Below, in pieces: positions 26,990-36,813 of a stretch of 41,738 nucleotides of DNA. The position numbers were made by a program, and so were the translations under genes. Source of the DNA: JAAYTD01 sp964472015 (GTDB lineage: Bacteria > Bacteroidota > Ignavibacteria > Kapaibacteriales > UBA2268); contig CAYYIP010000019.1 of NCBI GenBank assembly GCA_964472015.1, forward strand, positions 1 through 41,738, given 5' to 3'. The notes under the pieces were generated by a model. The model had not been told where the DNA came from. It worked only from the letters and a program-made list of their open reading frames with translations, and did no database searches. The stretch's first letter is position 1. The number at the start of each line of letters is the position of its first letter.

Positions 26990-29638
26990 TTATAAAGTTT
27001 CTTTTAATTCTTCTAAAAACTGCATTGCCTGTATAGGTGTTATATTATTTATGTCTATTTTTCTTATTTTATCTCTTAATTCATCATCACGAATTTCAAA
27101 TATTGACATTTGATTTGAACTAATTTCTTTATTTATAGCTTTAATTTTTTTTGCATTATTTATACTAGAAGTCTTTTTTTTCTTACTATAATTATTATCA
27201 GCATCAACAACATCATCAGAAATCTTTTCTAATTCTTGCATAATTTCATTTGCACGTATAATAACATTTTCAGGTAATCCTGCAATATGTGCTACATATA
27301 TCCCAAAAGAATGATTACTAGCTTTATCTATCACTTTATGTGTAAATAGTATCTTATTATTAGTTTCAATAACATCTACACTATAATTTTTTATCCTTTC
27401 ATACTTATTAGCTAATTCATTTAATTCATGATAATGTGTTGCAAATAAAGTTTTTGCTCCAACTATATTATGCAAATATTCAGAAATAGCCCATGCAATT
27501 GATACTCCATCAAAAGTAGCAGTTCCTCTTCCTACTTCATCAAGTAAAATAAGACTTCTATTAGTAGCATTATGTAAAATATTAGAAACCTCTTGCATTT
27601 CTACCAAAAAAGTACTTTCTCCCGTAGTAATATTATCTTGTGCACCAACTCTTGTAAAAATTCTATCAACAACTCCAAAATGAGCATATTTAGCAGGTAC
27701 AAAACAGCCTATTTGCCCTAATAAAACAATTAAAGCATTTTGTCTTAAATAACAAGATTTTCCTGCCATATTAGGCCCTGTAATTATATGAATTTGTTCA
27801 TTTTCCGAATCTAATTTTGTATTATTTGGACAAAAAGTTTCATTTGACGGCAAAAGTCTTTCAACAACTGGATGACGTCCTGCTACTATTTCTAATACAT
27901 TAGAATCATCAATTATAGGTTTTACATAATTGTATTCAATAGAAATAGTTGCTAAACTTTGAAAACAATCTACATTAGCCAAAATAATAGCAATTTCTTG
28001 TATTTGTTCAAGATATTGTAATATATATTTTTTTAATTGATCAAAAAGATGTTGTTCTATTTCATAAATTCTATTTTCTGCATTATATATTTTTTCTTCA
28101 AAAGTTTTTAATTCTGGTGTAATATATCTTTCTGAATTAACTAAAGTTTGCTTACGCTCATAATAGTTAGGTATTTTATTATTATGAGTTTTTGTTATTT
28201 CTATGTAGTAACCATTTATAGAATTATACCCTACTTTTAAAGAATTAATACCTAAATTATAACGTTCATCTTCTTGAAATTTATTAAGCCATTTTTTTGC
28301 ATTTGTTTTAGCTTGTACATATCCATCCAATTCTTCATTATATCCATAACGAAAAATATTACCACTTCCAAATTGTATCACCGGATCGTCAACTAAAGCT
28401 TCACGAATTTTAACAGTTAACTCTTTTAAAGGATATAAATCAGATATCAAGTCATTTAATTGCTTATTATTTATAGAAGTTAATACTTCTTTAATTTGTG
28501 GAATTTTCTCTAGACTATATGCCAATGTAACAATATCTCGTGTCGTCGCTTTCCCTGATGAAATTCTAGCTATTAAACGTTCTAAATCACCAAAATTTAT
28601 TAATATTTTATGTAGCTCCTCTAAATTCTCTCTATTATTAATTAAAGCCTCAACAATATCTAATCTTATATGAATTTTCTCTAAAGTATTTAAAGGTTGA
28701 TTCAGCCACTTTTTTAATAAACGACTGCCTGGTGGTGTCATAGTTTTATCTAATATTTTAATTAATGAACCATGACTTTCACCTTCCATCGTACATAATA
28801 TTTCTAAATTACGTCTTGTAGCGTAATCTAATAGCATATATTCATTTGTCGTTAATAACTTTACTGCATTTATATGCTCTATATTACTTTTTTGAGTATC
28901 AGAAATATAACGTAAAAGTGCACCTGCTGCATTAATTCCTATTGCATCTTCACTAATTCCAAAACCTTTTAATTTATTTATACGCAGCTGCCGTTTCAAT
29001 ATATCAAGTGCAAAAGTTTTTTCAAACATCCATTCTTGTAATGTCGTTTCTGATATCTTATAAGGTTTATTTTCAATAATATCATTAATATATTCTTTTT
29101 GTTGCTTAGAATATATAATTTCTGATGGAATATAGCTATCTATAACTTCTGATACTTTATCAGGTAGGATATCTCCGATAAGGAATTCTCCTGTTGATAC
29201 ATCACAAATAGCAAGTCCATAATACTTTTTATAATATTTTTTATTTTCTTGCAAATAAATAGATATTATATAATTATTTTTTTTGCTATCTAATAATTTA
29301 TCATAAAGTGATACACCCGGTGTAACAACTTCTATAACATCTCTTTTTACAATTCCCTTCGCTTTTTTAGGATCTTCTATTTGATCACAAACAGCAACTC
29401 TAAGTCCACCTTTTACAAGTTTTGTTAAATATACATCTAATTGATGATGCGGAAACCCTGCAAGAGGTAAATTTGCACGTTTAGTTAATGTTATTCCACA
29501 AACATCAGCTGTAATAACAGCATCTTCACAAAAAGTCTCAAAAAAATCACCAACTCTATATAATAAAATAGCATCTTTATATTTTGCCTTAATTTGATTA
29601 TATTGCTTCATTAAAGGTGTTATATCATCTTTTGCCAT
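26990..29638 (-). CDS. mutS: DNA mismatch repair protein MutS
   Basis: 882 aa from the chosen ATG at 29638; an upstream in-frame extension to 29716 is low-complexity and not conserved. The mismatch-reading motif lies in YRVGDFFETF (F32, E34). Connector, lever and clamp domains follow. The ATPase has Walker A ITGPNMAGKSC (about 615) and LLDEVGRGTATFDGVSIAW. The tail holds QMSIF, a likely sliding-clamp binding motif, and an LEELKETL end. MutS scans DNA for mispairs and recruits MutL. The gene is 97 bases downstream of the PBP1A gene on the same strand. Confidence 0.96.
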   Translation of the reverse strand: MAKDDITPLMKQYNQIKAKYKDAILLYRVGDFFETFCEDAVITADVCGITLTKRANLPLAGFPHHQLDVYLTKLVKGGLRVAVCDQIEDPKKAKGIVKRDVIEVVTPGVSLYDKLLDSKKNNYIISIYLQENKKYYKKYYGLAICDVSTGEFLIGDILPDKVSEVIDSYIPSEIIYSKQQKEYINDIIENKPYKISETTLQEWMFEKTFALDILKRQLRINKLKGFGISEDAIGINAAGALLRYISDTQKSNIEHINAVKLLTTNEYMLLDYATRRNLEILCTMEGESHGSLIKILDKTMTPPGSRLLKKWLNQPLNTLEKIHIRLDIVEALINNRENLEELHKILINFGDLERLIARISSGKATTRDIVTLAYSLEKIPQIKEVLTSINNKQLNDLISDLYPLKELTVKIREALVDDPVIQFGSGNIFRYGYNEELDGYVQAKTNAKKWLNKFQEDERYNLGINSLKVGYNSINGYYIEITKTHNNKIPNYYERKQTLVNSERYITPELKTFEEKIYNAENRIYEIEQHLFDQLKKYILQYLEQIQEIAIILANVDCFQSLATISIEYNYVKPIIDDSNVLEIVAGRHPVVERLLPSNETFCPNNTKLDSENEQIHIITGPNMAGKSCYLRQNALIVLLGQIGCFVPAKYAHFGVVDRIFTRVGAQDNITTGESTFLVEMQEVSNILHNATNRSLILLDEVGRGTATFDGVSIAWAISEYLHNIVGAKTLFATHYHELNELANKYERIKNYSVDVIETNNKILFTHKVIDKASNHSFGIYVAHIAGLPENVIIRANEIMQELEKISDDVVDADNNYSKKKKTSSINNAKKIKAINKEISSNQMSIFEIRDDELRDKIRKIDINNITPIQAMQFLEELKETL

Positions 29639-29735
29639 TTTTTCTATTTTTATATTCTTTTCAACATATTTAAAATTAATAATATAATTTGAAATTAAAT
29701 ATATAATTAAAATCAAATAATATAATTATAAAATA

Positions 29736-31988
29736 TTATTTTTCTTCTTTTAAATTTACTTGATTTTCCTGCTGTAATTTAGTTAATCTATAAGGTAATA
29801 AAGCATCTTTTTTTGTATTTAATAAAGAATCCATCTCATTAATATACGTTGTATCTTTTTGTATATTACTACTGCCTCCAAAAATTTTTTGAGTATATCT
29901 TAATTTTGGTATTGCATATATTTCCGCCATTATCTTTCCCCATAGTGGTGCAGCTATTCTTCCTCCATAACCTACGCTACCTAAACAATTAAAATTAATT
30001 CTTCTGTCGTCAAAACCGAGCCAAATTCCACAAACTAATTGAGGCGTATAACCAATGAACCAGGCATCTGCAGCAGTATTTGTTGTACCCGTTTTTCCTG
30101 CAGCTTCAATATTCACTAGATAATTTTTTATACGTGATGCAGTTCCTTGTCTTACTACTTGAGTTAACATATAAGTCATTTGTTCTGCTATTTCACTTGG
30201 AAATACTGTCGTTTGATATATACTATTTTTCTGTTTCTTTTGATATATAATTTCATTATTTCTATTAGTTATTTTATCAAAGAAATAAGGTTGATTCCAT
30301 ATCCCATTATTAGCAAAACATCCATATGCGCCTGTAAGTTCTAGTGGCGATACATCCCCACCTGCACCTAATGATAAAGCCGGAACGGCATAAAGTTTTG
30401 ATTTTATACCAACACTTTTAGCTAAATTTATTACATCATCTGGCGTTGTAACTTCTGTTATTAATCGTGCTGCTACCGAATTTATAGATCCAATTAAACC
30501 TTGTGTATATGTTACAATACAAGAACTATCTTTTGATGCTCCACTTGGCGACCATATTTCGCCTGATGGTAATCTATAAGAAAAGGGCCCACTTTCTATG
30601 GTACTATTAGGCGTTTTTCCTTTCATTAACGATGATGCATAAACAAAAGGTTTAAAAGATGATCCCGGCTGTCTTTTTATCTGAACTGCATGATTTAATG
30701 AATACTTAGCATCAGGATTTTCAAGCATAAATTTTGGTGACGCTCCTACCATTCCAAGTATAGCCCCACTAATAGGATCAATAACAACTATACCTATTTG
30801 AATAGTTGTTGCAGTATTTTTAACTGAATCAATGAATCGTTTATTATTTGCAAATCTATTATAAATTTTTTGTTTTTGATTTATATTTGCTAATTTATAT
30901 TCAGAATTATCCTTTATTGCTTTATCAATTAGTTTTTGTAATAATAATTTATTTCTATTCCAAGAATAATATTTTAGAAAAGTTTCTTGAAGTTCAACCA
31001 TATATTTACTAACTACTCTATTTATTGCTCGTTGAATATTAGCATTAATCGTCGTATATATATTTAAGCCATCTTTATAAAAATCATATTCTTTTAAATT
31101 TTTATCATCTCTAATAGACTGTCTTATTGTTTCAACAAAATGTGGTGCAATTCCCATATTTGCTATATGATTTTTCAACAATTGAGTTTTAGACGTATTA
31201 ATATTTTGCATAAAAGATATACTTTCATTTATTGAATTATAATACTTAGAAGACGTTATAAAATTTTCTTCTAGCATCATATATAAAACTAAATTACGTC
31301 GTTTAATGGCTTCTTGATAATTATCTCTTTTATTAAAAAATTCCGGTTTCTTTAATAATCCAACAAGATATGCACATTCAGCAGTTGTTAGTTCTCTGGG
31401 TTCTTTTTCAAAATATCTATTTGATGCTACCTGTAATCCGTAAGCACCTCTTCCAAAATTAACAGTATTTGTATATAATTCAATAATTTCTTCTTTTGTA
31501 TATGTTTTTTCTATCTGAAAAGCAGTCACCGCTTCTCGTATTTTTCTCGTCATACTTGTTTCACGACGATTTAAATACAAATTACCAGCCAATTGCATAG
31601 TTATTGTACTTGCGCCTTCCTTTGAATAACCAGCAAATATATTTTTTATAAAACTATTTAGAACACGTTTAGAATGTACTCCCCAATGCGTCCAATATTT
31701 TTTATCTTCTGTTGCAACTAATGCATTAACAAAATCTTTTGGAATTTCATTATACTCTAACGGAACACGTCTCTCTATGAAAAAATAATCTATAACCTCT
31801 CCATCAGCACTAAATATTTGTGTTGCTATATTCTGTTTAGGATTTTCTAATTCAGATATAGAAGGCATACCACTAGACGTAATTATTTTTACAATAATAA
31901 AAACAGTAATAATAATAAATACTGTTAATATAATAAGCAAAAAAAGAAATTTAGATGGTTTATATTTATCAAAAATACTGGTATTCAT
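29736..31988 (-). CDS. Penicillin-binding protein 1A (bifunctional transglycosylase/transpeptidase)
   Basis: 750 aa. One membrane anchor (about 14-36) precedes a GT51 glycosyltransferase domain with the catalytic Glu in VATEDKKYW (E94) and KEGASTITMQLAGNLYL. The transpeptidase domain has SxxK in GSSFKPF (about 442), SxN in GSINSVAA, and KTG in AGKTGTTNTAADAWFIG (about 633). It polymerises and crosslinks peptidoglycan at the outer face of the inner membrane. It sits between the T9SS cargo gene, from which it is separated by a terminator, and mutS. Confidence 0.95.
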   Translation of the reverse strand: MNTSIFDKYKPSKFLFLLIILTVFIIITVFIIVKIITSSGMPSISELENPKQNIATQIFSADGEVIDYFFIERRVPLEYNEIPKDFVNALVATEDKKYWTHWGVHSKRVLNSFIKNIFAGYSKEGASTITMQLAGNLYLNRRETSMTRKIREAVTAFQIEKTYTKEEIIELYTNTVNFGRGAYGLQVASNRYFEKEPRELTTAECAYLVGLLKKPEFFNKRDNYQEAIKRRNLVLYMMLEENFITSSKYYNSINESISFMQNINTSKTQLLKNHIANMGIAPHFVETIRQSIRDDKNLKEYDFYKDGLNIYTTINANIQRAINRVVSKYMVELQETFLKYYSWNRNKLLLQKLIDKAIKDNSEYKLANINQKQKIYNRFANNKRFIDSVKNTATTIQIGIVVIDPISGAILGMVGASPKFMLENPDAKYSLNHAVQIKRQPGSSFKPFVYASSLMKGKTPNSTIESGPFSYRLPSGEIWSPSGASKDSSCIVTYTQGLIGSINSVAARLITEVTTPDDVINLAKSVGIKSKLYAVPALSLGAGGDVSPLELTGAYGCFANNGIWNQPYFFDKITNRNNEIIYQKKQKNSIYQTTVFPSEIAEQMTYMLTQVVRQGTASRIKNYLVNIEAAGKTGTTNTAADAWFIGYTPQLVCGIWLGFDDRRINFNCLGSVGYGGRIAAPLWGKIMAEIYAIPKLRYTQKIFGGSSNIQKDTTYINEMDSLLNTKKDALLPYRLTKLQQENQVNLKEEK

Positions 31989-32031
31989 TCAGATAAAAAT
32001 AAAAAATAAAGTAATACTATCTAATAAATAA

Positions 32032-32064
32032 AATACTCATCTAACTTAGAGTTAGATGAGTATT
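32032..32064 (-). terminator. Intrinsic terminator of the T9SS cargo gene
   Basis: A perfect 14-bp stem (32032-32045 with 32051-32064) based on ACTCATCTAAC/GTTAGATGAGT has a TTAGA loop and T-rich DNA on the minus-strand exit side. It lies 16 bases after the stop of the cargo gene and before the PBP1A start. Confidence 0.85.
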
Positions 32065-32079
32065 TTTTTATTAAAAAAA

Positions 32080-35000
32080 TTATTTTACAATTTTAAATGG
32101 AATAGTTGTACGATGTCCATCAATTATATATTCAACAAAATAAGAGCCTGAAACTAAATTTGTAGCATCAAATAATATTGAATAATCTCCAATTGAATAA
32201 CTTTCTTCTACTAATGTTTTTATAACTTTCCCCGTTAAATCTAAAATATTAATATTTACATCTTTTTCTAGCGCAGAAGAAATCGAGAAGTTAATATTAG
32301 CAGTAGTATTTATTATATTAGGAATTATAGAACAAGTATATGTATTTACAATTCTTATACTACCACCACCTTCACTTTCACCTTCTATATCAACAACAAA
32401 TTTTGAATTTTCAGTATCATTACTATTTATTTCAACAGAGGCTTCAAAATTTCCCGCTTCATACGGTGGATTGAAAATAACCGAAAAATCTTTACCAAAC
32501 ATATCACCACTACTACCCGGTTTAACTATTGTAAAATCTGCATTTTCTAAATTAAATACTCCTTCAGGAGCTTGTGTTACTAATTGAATATTAACTTCAA
32601 GATTAGCACCACCTTCATTATATATATTCATATCATACTTATAAGGCCCCGACAAAGCTTCTTTTTTTCCAAAATTATAATAATTTGTATTAGGTGTTAT
32701 TACCATCTTGGGTTCTAATCCTGCTGCAGGGTTCTTACCTACGCCTGAAATATATAAACTAAATGGCGAATTTATTGGGTCATTACAATTTATAGAAAGA
32801 GTAATATTATGATCCCCTACATATTTTGGAGTAAATTTAATAATAAGTTTTGCTTGTTCACCAGGTGCGATCTCAGTTTTCGGGAAACTTATAACTTCAA
32901 AAGCCTCATCCTCATTAAAATCAAATACACAATTATAAATTTTTAAAGCACCTTTATCTGGTTCCGCAATATTTTGTATATACATAGTATCTGTTACACT
33001 ATTTGGTCGTTCAACAGTACCAAAATTTAAGGTATTAACTGAATTCCCATATTTATCTTTTAACGAAATCTTTGGTTCTAATTTAGCTTTATATCCAAAC
33101 CACCAAGTAAACAAATTCCCAAAGAAATTATAAATAGGAACTTCGTTTGTTCCTGTTCCCTTAATCCCTGCAATAGCAAATCCGCCAACTAGCAATTTTT
33201 GATTACCATTACGTGTTTTAACTATTGCACAACTTGTTATACTAGGATCGTAATAAGCAATACTTGTAGACTTAGACGAATTTATTATATTAAATCTATT
33301 TCCATAAAGAGCTGAAAAATTTGGTTCACTAAATGAATAAGTATTTAAATTAAATACAAGTCCATTATTATTTTTATCAATTCCTAAAGAATCACTTAAA
33401 TTGCATTTAATAACAAATGGTGATGCACTATAAGTCCTTTCTAGATTTGGATCAGTAAGATAATATGTAGAATCAGATAAAACACTAATACCAAAATTTT
33501 GACATAATGTATTAAATTTATTAGCAGCACTACTTGATGCATATTTTGAATTATAATACCAATGTGATTTATCAAAGAATAATGCTAAATGTTTATTAGC
33601 AGCCAGAGCTTCTAACAAGAAATCTAATTCTGATTCTGTTAAATAATCAGCCATTAATCCATTTACTTCTTTAGAAAAATTCATATTATAAGTACCTGGA
33701 TTTAACCAATAACTATTAGATACAAAAGGATTTAACACTCTGCCCTGTTTTACAAACGTTGCTTTATTATAAATAAAAGCTTCAAAAGAAGTAGTAGGAA
33801 CTACAGTATGAAATATAGGATTTAAAATTCCTATAGAAGCATCGTGAGCTGAATAAATTTTAGAATAACTATAAATATCATATTCACCAAAATTATTTTT
33901 ATCAGTAAAAATAATTGCCTTTATATCTTTATCTGAAACCACAGCTTGTGCACTACTAATTACAGGATTAAAATTAATAGCTGTATTTATTGGTAATACA
34001 CAAAAATCAAGTCCACAAATATCTGTTATATTTGATGTTTGAACAGTAGCTGTTACTGTTGTTGTTTGACCAGCAGGAATGGTAAGCTGTGTTTTATTCA
34101 AAGACACAGAATAATTTTCAGGAATATTAGATAAATATTTATTAATATAAGCAATAGCTTCTACTGTTTTTGAGGTTGGATTTGTAACTGTAAAACTAAC
34201 TAAAGCTTTATCGCCTGCTTTTATTTGTTGAAACTTATTATTACTTATAGGTGTAACTTCTAATTTCAAAGGAGTAGCTGTTAGGGCAGCTTTTACATTA
34301 ACAACATTATCTGTTGTAACATCTTCAAAAGTAACATTATTTAAACTAGTCCAAGCAACTGTATATAAGTATTTAGGATTCCACTCTTTATCCAAAGGAA
34401 CTCTATATGTAGCAACTGTACTTTTTTGACCTAACGAAAGTTTAAGCGTCAAAACATTACCATTAGCACCAGTACAAAAATATCTTGGTGTAAAGAAATG
34501 TTCTTCTTTATTACTACCAGTTCCATAAGAGTGATAAGCTTCGGCTAATACTAGATTTAATAAAACAGGAAGATCCCCGCCACCCTGTACAGTAAGATTT
34601 GGATGTGCTGTTAATGTTGCTGTTATAACATAATATCCATCTTCAATTTTTGATGTTGTAGTTACATATACCCTAGCACCTATTTCTTCTCTTAAAGAAT
34701 CAACAGTATGTTTATAAGAAGCTAATAGATTTGGAAAATTACCTACAAATGCAGCAGGCTGTTCTGAAAAATAAGGCCAACTTATAAAACGAGTATAAGT
34801 TGTATCTTGTTCAAATACAGTATTCCAAAATAATCCTCTATTTTTAACTTCAACAGGATATCTTCTATATAAACTATCTAGCCCCCAAATAGGATATTTT
34901 TTATCAACTATCGCCCCGCCTTGATTGAAAACTTTCATATAAGATATAAGCGGAATATTAAACTCATCAAAATTATCTACAAACCACTGTGCTACAGCTT

Positions 35001-35142
35001 TATTTGTAGCTTTAGTAGTTGGTAAAGATGGGTCACATGTAAATTCATATAATGTGCCAGCTTTTTTAGATTGAGCATTTAAATCAGTTACTGATAAATT
35101 AAATATCAGCATTATCAAAAAAAGAAAAATTACTTTCTTCAT
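32080..35142 (-). CDS. Omp28-like secreted protein with T9SS type A sorting domain
   Basis: 1020 aa. A signal peptide (about 1-24, ending NAQ) precedes a region (about 28-290) that resembles Omp28-related proteins, in the order of its thioredoxin-like start, RVYVTTTSKIEDGYYVITATLTA and the AEAYHSYG segment. The usual CxxC redox motif is absent. A middle region of unknown fold follows. Two choice-of-anchor/ASPM-like beta domains come next (LNFGTVERPNSVTDTMYIQN; SINCNDPINSPFSLYISGVG; a second FNPPYEAGNFEASVEINSND set). The last 80 residues form a type A C-terminal domain (ILDLTGKVIKTLVEE ... SGSYFVEYIIDG), which is cleaved by PorU in known T9SS. Surface or extracellular location is expected. 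Confidence 0.8.
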   Translation of the reverse strand: MKKVIFLFLIMLIFNLSVTDLNAQSKKAGTLYEFTCDPSLPTTKATNKAVAQWFVDNFDEFNIPLISYMKVFNQGGAIVDKKYPIWGLDSLYRRYPVEVKNRGLFWNTVFEQDTTYTRFISWPYFSEQPAAFVGNFPNLLASYKHTVDSLREEIGARVYVTTTSKIEDGYYVITATLTAHPNLTVQGGGDLPVLLNLVLAEAYHSYGTGSNKEEHFFTPRYFCTGANGNVLTLKLSLGQKSTVATYRVPLDKEWNPKYLYTVAWTSLNNVTFEDVTTDNVVNVKAALTATPLKLEVTPISNNKFQQIKAGDKALVSFTVTNPTSKTVEAIAYINKYLSNIPENYSVSLNKTQLTIPAGQTTTVTATVQTSNITDICGLDFCVLPINTAINFNPVISSAQAVVSDKDIKAIIFTDKNNFGEYDIYSYSKIYSAHDASIGILNPIFHTVVPTTSFEAFIYNKATFVKQGRVLNPFVSNSYWLNPGTYNMNFSKEVNGLMADYLTESELDFLLEALAANKHLALFFDKSHWYYNSKYASSSAANKFNTLCQNFGISVLSDSTYYLTDPNLERTYSASPFVIKCNLSDSLGIDKNNNGLVFNLNTYSFSEPNFSALYGNRFNIINSSKSTSIAYYDPSITSCAIVKTRNGNQKLLVGGFAIAGIKGTGTNEVPIYNFFGNLFTWWFGYKAKLEPKISLKDKYGNSVNTLNFGTVERPNSVTDTMYIQNIAEPDKGALKIYNCVFDFNEDEAFEVISFPKTEIAPGEQAKLIIKFTPKYVGDHNITLSINCNDPINSPFSLYISGVGKNPAAGLEPKMVITPNTNYYNFGKKEALSGPYKYDMNIYNEGGANLEVNIQLVTQAPEGVFNLENADFTIVKPGSSGDMFGKDFSVIFNPPYEAGNFEASVEINSNDTENSKFVVDIEGESEGGGSIRIVNTYTCSIIPNIINTTANINFSISSALEKDVNINILDLTGKVIKTLVEESYSIGDYSILFDATNLVSGSYFVEYIIDGHRTTIPFKIVK

Positions 35143-35379
35143 ATAATTTTCTCCCTAAAAAATTTATAAAATATTTGTTAGATATTCTTTTTAATTATTT
35201 ATAATTGTTTATTAATTGTTTAAGCTATAAATTTATATAATAAAAATATTTTAATTGGAATTATATTGGTATTATTAATTACATAGTTATAGTTATAGTT
35301 AAAATTTCAATAAAACATTCAACTAAATAATTTAAATTAATAAATTTTTTTTATATAACAAAATTATTAATATTTAAAT

Positions 35380-36669
35380 TTAATTTATAAATAACAATTT
35401 TGTTAAAATTAATACCGGTAAAATAATAATTAATGAAAATTTTATCATATATTGAAAAAATTGAGGCATTTTTATTCCATCTTGTTCAGCAATAGATTTA
35501 ACCATAAAATTAGGTCCATTCCCAATATAAGTCATAGAACCAAATGCAACAGCACCTAAACAAATAGCTTCCATAATAATAGCAGGTATCCCCGCTACTA
35601 TTTCACCACTTATAATACTATTACTAAAAACACTTTTGGCCAATGTATAAAATGTTACTGCTGTAGGCGTATTATCTAAAAAAGAACTTAAAGCTCCGGT
35701 AATAAAATAAAAAGACGCCGGTGAATTTATGTTAATTGTTTCTGCATTATTTTTTAAAAAAGATAAAACAGGTACCATTGTTATAAAAATACCAAAAAAT
35801 AAAAAAGCTACTTCTTTCATAGGTTCCCAATTGAAAGAATTTGCTTCTCTATATTTTTTAGAAGTTGTAATAATTGATAAAATAGCCACTACTATCATTA
35901 TTATATCACGTAAAAAAAGTGCAGGCTTAAACTCGTTCATAAATTGAAAATTATTAGGATTAATAAATGCAACTGTAAGAATTACAACTAATAACCAAAC
36001 AAAATTTAATTTCCCCTTTATAACTAATGGTGTTTTGTTTTGTATTTCCATCTTTTTTACCTCTTCACTCTCACGTTTCCAATGATAAGTATCAAAAATA
36101 TAAAATAATAACAAAAGCATACCATTAATAAATAACCATGGTTTTAATAATGATAGAAACCAGAAAAAATCAACACCTCTTAAATACATCATAAATAAAG
36201 GTGGATCTCCAAGCGGAGTTAATGAACCACCACAATTTGCAACAATAGCTATAAAAAATAATACAATATGAACATTACGTTTTCTTTCTCTATTTGTATG
36301 TAATAATAATCTAATTAATAGCATTGCGGCACCTGTTGTACCCATAAAAGACGCTAGTATTCCACCAACAGCAAGAATTAATAAATTATTCTTAGGCTTA
36401 GCTTCTAAGTTAGCATCAATAAAAATCCCACCTGTTATAACAAATAAACTACCTAATAAAATAATAAATGGAATATAATCAAAAATAATAGAATCCTCTA
36501 AAGCAGTTCCCATTCCATTAACAAGCAACCATATAGCTGTTGGAATACCTAAAACAAGTGATACTATTAACTTATTACGATTTTTCCCCCAAAAATTTTC
36601 AGCAATCATAGGAAAAATAGCAATAGACAAAAGCATTAAAATAAACGGGATAAATATAATAAAATCCAT
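35380..36669 (-). CDS. NhaD-type sodium:proton antiporter (ion transporter superfamily)
   Basis: 429 aa with about 11-12 membrane segments. The ion-transporter superfamily hallmarks are ANCGGSLTPLGDPPLFMMYLRG (in two blocks around 148-166) and ALSSFLDNTPTAVTFYTLA in the second half, followed by FGSMTYIGNGPNFMVKSIAE. NhaD proteins exchange external protons for internal sodium or lithium. Arsenite or dicarboxylate carriers of the same fold are less likely alternatives. A -7 box lies about 75 bases upstream. It is divergent from the IgGFc-domain gene. Confidence 0.82.
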   Translation of the reverse strand: MDFIIFIPFILMLLSIAIFPMIAENFWGKNRNKLIVSLVLGIPTAIWLLVNGMGTALEDSIIFDYIPFIILLGSLFVITGGIFIDANLEAKPKNNLLILAVGGILASFMGTTGAAMLLIRLLLHTNRERKRNVHIVLFFIAIVANCGGSLTPLGDPPLFMMYLRGVDFFWFLSLLKPWLFINGMLLLLFYIFDTYHWKRESEEVKKMEIQNKTPLVIKGKLNFVWLLVVILTVAFINPNNFQFMNEFKPALFLRDIIMIVVAILSIITTSKKYREANSFNWEPMKEVAFLFFGIFITMVPVLSFLKNNAETININSPASFYFITGALSSFLDNTPTAVTFYTLAKSVFSNSIISGEIVAGIPAIIMEAICLGAVAFGSMTYIGNGPNFMVKSIAEQDGIKMPQFFQYMIKFSLIIILPVLILTKLLFIN

Positions 36670-36741
36670 AGTTAATAAATAAGGTTTTAATATTATTAAA
36701 TTAAATATTTAAAAAATAAAAAAAAATTAAATTTATTTATA

Positions 36742-36749
36742 CAAAGATA
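36742..36749 (-). promoter_or_regulatory. Bacteroidota -7 box for the antiporter gene
   Basis: Minus-strand TATCTTTGTA, the same core as upstream of purS, is a full match to TAnnTTTG. It lies about 73 bases before the ATG at 36669. Confidence 0.5.
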
Positions 36750-36813
36750 GTGTTTTTTTTATATTTTTTTGTATTTTTATAAAATATTTTTATTACTTAT
36801 AACTATTTGCATT

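Noticed and set aside
29639..29716. N-terminal extension of 26 codons on MutS
   Set aside because: The extension is low-complexity (Ile, Asn, Lys) and precedes MAKDDITPLMKQY, the normal MutS start. The ATG at 29638 fits the family.
5415..35281. A 22-base sequence at 5415-5436 repeated with one mismatch at 35260-35281, both upstream of leftward secreted-protein genes
   Set aside because: In DNA this AT-rich, a few such matches are expected by chance in a 42-kb window. No further conserved flank was seen.
36769..36813. Upstream TTG start for the IgGFc-domain protein
   Set aside because: The added 15 residues would put a second hydrophobic stretch ahead of a normal signal peptide that begins at the ATG at 36814.
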